From: Dipteronia dyeriana
Taxonomy: Eukaryota; Streptophyta; Magnoliopsida; Sapindales; Sapindaceae
DNA length: 64,000 nt
NCBI GenBank assembly: GCA_032871835.1
Contig: CM065303.1
Span: forward strand, 54,226,597 to 54,290,596
Direction: 5' to 3'
Part shown: piece after piece, positions 58,733 through 64,000 of the stretch
Layout: every line of letters begins with the position of its first letter
Numbering within the stretch: the first letter of the stretch is position 1
Notes under the pieces: generated by a model
Database searches by the model: none
What the model was told of the DNA's origin: nothing
Seen by the model: only the letters and a program-made list of their open reading frames with translations
Translations under genes and position numbers: made by a program

Positions 58733-58797
58733 AGACACAGACACAGACACAGACACAGACAGACAGACAGACACACACACACACACACAAACACACA
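58733..58797 (+). repeat. (GACACA)n(CA)n microsatellite
   Basis: ACAGACACAGACACAGACAC then CA repeats. It lies inside the copia coding region. Confidence 0.9.
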
Positions 58798-59059
58798 CAT
58801 ATTTATATATATAACCGAACTGATATCTCTATTTTGTATATAAGTAACTTTTCATTTACTCTTCTCTTCTAGAGAAACTTTTCCATCTTAAAATTAATCA
58901 ATATGATAATATCCAGATTGTGAATAAAATTATAAACTATCAGAATTTTAAATGATATAATAGCAGATTAATCAAATTCAATATTAATCTCATAATGATA
59001 TAGAAGCCTTATCTGGAGATGTTTGATAAACGATTCTTTTGATTCATTCTGATTATGAG

Positions 59060-59540
59060 TATATATGAAGATGTTGAACATTATTCCCACCTACTTTGCA
59101 ATATTCATCAAATATTTAGTAATATATAGATGTTTTGATAATACACAAACATGTGATCATCACGAGATGCATCAATTAGAATCTTATAATAATAAAAGGG
59201 TTCATTTGGTGGATGAATATATCCATCCACATATATCCCTTTTGATTATTTGTACGAATGATGAGGATTCAAAACCAATTTTTAGAATAAGATGGTTTTA
59301 CTGCTAGTTCCCTCTGTGAACATGCAGTACATAAGTTCTCATTGGATAAAGAATCGTCTGGATCTTTAATGGATATCCATGAGAATTTTCAATGATTCTA
59401 CGTATCATTATAGATCCTAGGTGACCGAGACAGTCACGCCAACGTACAATATTTTTATATCTGGAAACTTTAGATTCATAACTGTATAAAATCCTACACT
59501 CTTTATAATAGTGTAATATAATCCATATGATAAAACACAT
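59060..59540 (-). pseudogene. copia GAG-pre-integrase and integrase remnant
   Basis: 59540-59304 reads YKNIVRWRDCLGHLGSIMIR and RIIENSHGYPLK, the GAG-pre-integrase zinc-binding region. 59290-59060 then gives KRDICGWIYSS and SHVCVLSKH with several stops, corresponding to the GDICGPI...WSHVCLLSTRN integrase core of this copia lineage. Confidence 0.8.
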
Positions 59541-60429
59541 AACTTTTCTGTAATGAGTTTCTAGCCTGAATCACGAGAGGTAATGCTTATATATTAAACA
59601 TTCTCATTACTCATAGTTTCAATAAGATATTCATTCCTTCGTATATCTTTGAAACTAAGTAGATTCCTCTATATTCTACTCGAATGATATAAAGTATCAT
59701 CGATACACAATTAAATACCATTTGGTAATAAGATTGTTGCTCTTCTAGAGCCTTTAATTAGATCCGCTAGATCTGATCTGATATTAACCTTAAATACCAT
59801 TGACCTAAGTATATTTCTTTATGTTCTACTTGAATAATATCAAGTATCATTGATACATGATTTAGCATTGTTGGATAACAATATCATTGCTCTTCCAAAG
59901 TTTTTTATTTCAGATCATTTTGACCTGATTCATAATTTAGTATTGTTTGATAACAATATCGTGGCTCTTTCAGAGCTTTCTATCAAATCGGTTAGACCTG
60001 ATACATAATTTTGTATTGTTTGAAAACAATATCGTGGCTCTCCTAGAGATTTCTATCAGATTTTTTGGATCTGATATAGTATTAACAATTGTTTTGAGCA
60101 AAGTCAAATTCAAAAAATATTTGACTCCGTAGAAACCGTATGAGTCGTTGCACATTCGACAAGACATATATTTTCCTTCTAGGATTTTTATGGACATTAT
60201 GTGTAATGCCATTTTATAACTCATCTGAAATCATTTTATATCTCATCTAAAATGATAATAATCTCTCCCCCTCTTTTTTTTTTCTTTTTTTTTCTTTTTA
60301 ATAGGTTCATTCTAAAAACCTTTTCTCTTGTCATTAACAAGCATCCACTCCTGAGGTATATTTTGATATCTCATGAATATGAATATATCTAAATTTACTC
60401 TCTTGATATTGCTATTTCAAGAGTAAGTA

Positions 60430-61215
60430 CGAAATGGATAAAATATCATTTACTATCTTATTATACGTGATATTAGGATCTTAAATTATTTTATGATACT
60501 CACAACATCCTGCTGGATGTGTAAATCTTTTTTTTTTGTAATGAATAATACATTAGGATCTTAAATCCTTTATACGATACTCACAACATCCTGATGGATA
60601 GTATAAAATAGATAAAATATTATTTCTAATTTTATTATTTGTTATGATCGATCTTAAATCCTTTTTACGATACTCATAACATTCTGTTGCATATGTATGA
60701 AATGGATAAAATATTATTTCCAATTTCATTATTCGTTAGGATCTTTAATATATCATTTTTAAGATACTCACAACATCTTGCTGAATGTGTATGAAATGGA
60801 TAAAATACTATTTCCAATTTCATTATTCATTAGGATTTTAAATATTTTTTATGATACTCATAACATCCTGTTAGATGTGTAGATATTTTTTCTCAAATGA
60901 ATGATACGACAGGATCTTAATTTTTTTTACGATACTCACAACATCCTATTGGATGTGTATGAAACAGATAAAAAATTTCATTATTCGTTAGGATCTTAAA
61001 TCCTTTTTACGATACTCACAACATCCTGCTAGATGTGTCTGAAATGGATAACATATTATTTATAATTTCATTATTCATTAGGATCTTAAATCTTTTTTAT
61101 AATAGTCACAACGTTCTGATGGATGTGTATGAAATGGATAAAATATTATTTCCAATTTCAATATTCGTCAGGATCTTAAATCATTTTTATGATACTCACA
61201 ACATCCTGTTGGATG
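60430..61215 (-). repeat. Nine-copy minisatellite (about 78-94 bp units)
   Basis: The marker ACTCACAACATCCTG or a close variant occurs at 60498, 60579, 60672, 60766, 60856, 60934, 61014, 61104 and 61194. Units contain TTAGGATCTTAAATC and GTGTATGAAATGGATAAAAT. Located between the 5' LTR and the first recognisable coding remnant. Confidence 0.92.
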
Positions 61216-61931
61216 TGTAGATCATTCTCTCAAATTAATGACATGTAAACGTATCACTTCATATATATGAGGTAACTTTAGATTCTGAACGGGTTTAAAA
61301 TCCAAGGTTCCAAATAATGAAGTATGACATTCATGTATATAACACTGGATTTAGAACTCTAGGTTCTCATCGATTTTTAAAACTGTACCAACTTAATTAT
61401 CATAATTCCAGAAACTTTAAGTTCTGGTTAGTTGGTCTATTGAATCTCATATATTGCGTATAAATAAATAATACGAATATTTAAAAAAAACGTAATAAAT
61501 AAATCCAGAACTATAACAGGTTCTGTCGACACAACCATAACTAGTCTCTGTCGACACAGCCACAACCAGTCTTATATATTGCGTATAATTTAACAGTTAT
61601 ATGTGCATAAAAATAAATGATTTCAGGGACATGAGTTCACCTGATATGTGCATAAGAATAAATGATTTCATGGACATGAGTTCACCTGATATCATGTGCA
61701 TAAAAATAAATGATTTCAGATAAACAAATCAAGAGATATATATATGAGTTCCATTGACAGCATAAGCCATATTGTTATAAGGAACTGAATATAGATCCAA
61801 AATGTTGAGATGTAAGTAAATCACCCATCAGGTAATCCTTTTTACTTATATACAATCGTGTTGATAATGTGTTGTAAATAAGATGAAGAACAATTGAATA
61901 AGAAGAGAGATGAGATATCAGTAATAAATAA

Positions 61932-62198
61932 TGGAGAGAGATGTGAGAGAGAGAATATTAACAGTGTATTGAATTTGAAAGAGTTTCGATTGTGTATTGA
62001 TTTCTAGGGGAAAAGCTTACAAGAGGTGTGGTCTATTTATAGATTTTGAATGTACTTGATTTACATGAACAAGGAGAGGTGATGACATGCAAGGCCCTCC
62101 AAGTGGGGTGATGATAATGATAAGATCACAAGTAAGGGAGCGTTAGGCGGTGGTGGAATAGGCATTGCAAGTGGAGTAAATCCACATTATCCATAACA
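61932..62198 (-). repeat. 5' LTR of the second copia element (267 bp)
   Basis: See the 3' LTR at 56603-56868. No clear PBS follows it on the minus strand. Confidence 0.92.
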
Positions 62199-62887
62199 AT
62201 AAACAATTAATCTTTTCTCCTTATTTTTATCATCCTATACATGTTTACACAAAATTTTATATAGCATTTAGGTCTGTTATATCTGTAAATTCAGTTGGAA
62301 GACATGTCAGGTGGAGGAAATGAGAATAATGGGAATACAATGATGCCACGTCATCATAAATCAATCAGTCAACCAAAAGAATGCTGATCGATCAAGGTCA
62401 CATCACCAGGTATGGACACATCATCAAGAGAGTTTATATAGAAGTCATAAACGTATGCATCAAGTAAACCAATGTAGTTAAAAAGTCTTAATGGGCAAAG
62501 ATCCTGCTTGCCGAAGATCTTTCCTCAACTAGATCTTCTCAGGCAAGACAAAATATGACCTTATTAGGATAAACCATATCAAGTAGAGATCCATAATGTC
62601 AAAATCACGTTCCAAACAAGGAAATATATCAATATCTCCTAAGTATCATATAATCCCAATAAGGCAACAATTTGATATTTCTGAAATATTGCACATCAAT
62701 CAGTAAATAAGTCCAAAATAAGCTACTCCACTAGAATTACATGATTCTAGCTTCAAATCCTTTACTTACACGACAAGGATTGTGGTAACGGCTTATCAAC
62801 CAATATAAATACAAATGAAATCAACGTACAATGATATTAGCAATTATTCAAGAGAGGAAAGAACCTAGTGTGTGAATAACTGCTCAT
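62199..62887. other. Unassigned, LTR-like sequence
   Basis: No gene. Features such as ATGATGCCACGTCATC (62341) and a TATA-like CCAATATAAATACAAATG (62800) suggest a fragment of an LTR, but no partner copy is in the window. Confidence 0.35.
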
Positions 62888-64000
62888 CAACAATTCAGAT
62901 TTATTCGAGGCCTGTATATCAAGGATTGTATTGCTTTGGCTTCTAAATGTGTTAATGGGTTGCGAAAGAAGTGCTATGAGGGTAACTTGGCCATGAAGAT
63001 TGATATCCGTAAGGCTTTGACACCATAAATTGGTCTTTTCTTTGCAGAGTGCTTCAAGCTTTTGAGTTTTCTTCTGCTTTTATGGATTAGATAATTGTCA
63101 TTCTTCGTTCGTCTAGACTTTTGGTTCTTTTGAATGAGGGGTTATTTTCGTTGCTCTAGAGGGGTTCGTTAGAGAGATTCACTCTCTCCACTTTTGTTTG
63201 GTGTTGTTAAGGACTTCCTTAGTATATTATTGACAAGGATGGTGGGTTCTTCTTAGATTCTATTGATGTCTTCCCCATGGATTTTTTTGGCTCCAACTCA
63301 TTTGCTCTATGCAGATGATGTTCTGATCTTTTGTAGAGACACTCAAAAGAATCTAAGAATATCATGGGTGCTTTTGAGGATTATGGTGACATTTCAGTCT
63401 AGTTGTTTAACTGGGGTATGTCCTCTATTTATTTCAGATCTTCTGTCTCCCTTTCTCGGATTTGGTAGTTTACAGTATCTGGTTGGTATGCAGATTGGGC
63501 AGATTTTGTATTCTTATTTAGGATTCCCTTTGTTTTGGGGTAAGCCTCGAAAAGCGACGTTACAACCTATTATGAAAAAGATCTTGTATAAATTCGCTAA
63601 ATGGAAGGCAAGTTCCTCTGTCTGGTCGATCGTGCTACTCTGATCAGATCGGTCATCACTGGTTCATTTGTGCACTCTTTCATGATTTACAAGTGGTCTT
63701 CTTCTTTACTGTCGTTGATTAACCGTTAGTTAATGAACTTTTTATAGACTAGTTCTTATAGAAGACTAGTTCTTAATGAACTTTAGGGTGGTTTTAGTTT
63801 GAAAGATCTTGGGTTGCTGAATGACTCGTTGTTGTGGAAATTCACTTAGAAGTTTATGACATCTGATGGTTTTGCTTTCTTATTTCTTCGAGAGAGGTAT
63901 CTCAGGCGGTAACTGAAGCTTCAGGGAGGGTATGTCACCTCCTCGATTTGGTTTTCTCTCATGTCCAATTGTAGTTCCCTTCTTAAGGAAGGTATTTTGC
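62888..64000 (+). pseudogene. LINE (L1-type) reverse transcriptase, decayed, runs off the window
   Basis: The early part reads RGLYIKDCIALASKCVNGLR and AMKIDIRKA in one frame. After frame breaks comes APTHLLYADDVLIFCRDTQK (63289-63348), which holds the YADD catalytic box of non-LTR RT. Then GFPLFWGKPRKATLQPIM follows, and beyond 63643 the frames break repeatedly. This enzyme copies element RNA at the nicked target. The element is 5'-truncated at about 62888 and continues past 64000. Confidence 0.85.

Larger units (their letters stand above)
56603..62198 (-). mobile_element. Second Ty1/copia retrotransposon, complete length, heavily decayed
   Basis: LTRs of 266 bp (56603-56868) and 267 bp (61932-62198) lie in direct orientation. 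Both start, on the minus strand, TGTTA(C/T)G(A/G)ATAATGTGG and end in CA. A purine tract (GAAAGAGAG) precedes the 3' LTR. ATAA is shared by the two outer flanks; a full 5-bp duplication is not clear. Coding remnants on the minus strand follow the copia order: GAG-pre-integrase, integrase, RT. Stops and frameshifts are frequent. A minisatellite lies in the 5' part. Confidence 0.85.

Overview
This is a stretch of eudicot-type plant nuclear DNA: AT-rich, with plant intron borders, one conserved plant gene, and a dense nest of plant transposable elements of almost every class. The species cannot be named from the sequence. The only host gene I can support is a complete three-exon gene on the minus strand (CDS 15378-17985) for the small (gamma) subunit of the general transcription factor TFIIA. 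It has a TATA box near 18228-18236 and a probable 5' UTR intron. Everything else I can identify is mobile DNA or its debris, and no tRNA, rRNA or CRISPR is present.

Layout. 1-688 is a partial hAT-type element with a 27-bp tandem repeat. 1433-8633 is a minus-strand Ty1/copia element with 541-bp LTRs, a TTAGA target duplication, PBS, PPT and decayed gag-pol. A 407-bp hAT MITE has landed in its gag and a 980-bp Mutator-like element in its 5' LTR. 8.9-9.8 kb is a GGTTCC-rich repeat element. 9.9-14.1 kb is a decayed hAT transposon (copy A) that keeps the transposase C-terminus and carries two nested insertions, a 611-bp hAT MITE and a 1.56-kb MULE. 15.2-18.3 kb is the TFIIA-gamma gene, with a LINE 3' fragment in its long second intron. 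18.9-21.8 kb looks like a copia LTR containing a hAT element with a SINE inside it. 22-36 kb is a run of non-autonomous DNA transposons: hAT, Mutator-like, PIF/Harbinger and foldback elements. Among them is a 3.9-kb MULE with a possible Ulp1-protease fragment and a long GTTACATGC-type repeat array.

36-46 kb is a mosaic of tRNA-derived SINE, two gypsy-type LTRs, and two copia fragments in opposite orientation, both with gag remnants. A palindromic element has nested within a microsatellite there. 46.1-49.3 kb is a second copy of the hAT element (copy B), interrupted by a 1.7-kb solo LTR. Copy B preserves the empty site for the MITE in copy A. 49.6-56.6 kb holds a copia LTR fragment, MITEs, a SINE with a 15-bp target duplication and a second member of the CATGGCCAC hAT MITE family. 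56603-62198 is a second complete-length but decayed copia element with 266/267-bp LTRs and a nine-copy internal minisatellite. The window ends inside a decayed LINE reverse transcriptase on the plus strand.

The genes do not form a pathway. The story is one housekeeping gene surrounded by elements whose relative ages can be read from the nesting. Coordinates of element ends marked by target duplications are base-exact readings by eye; ends marked approximate are not.
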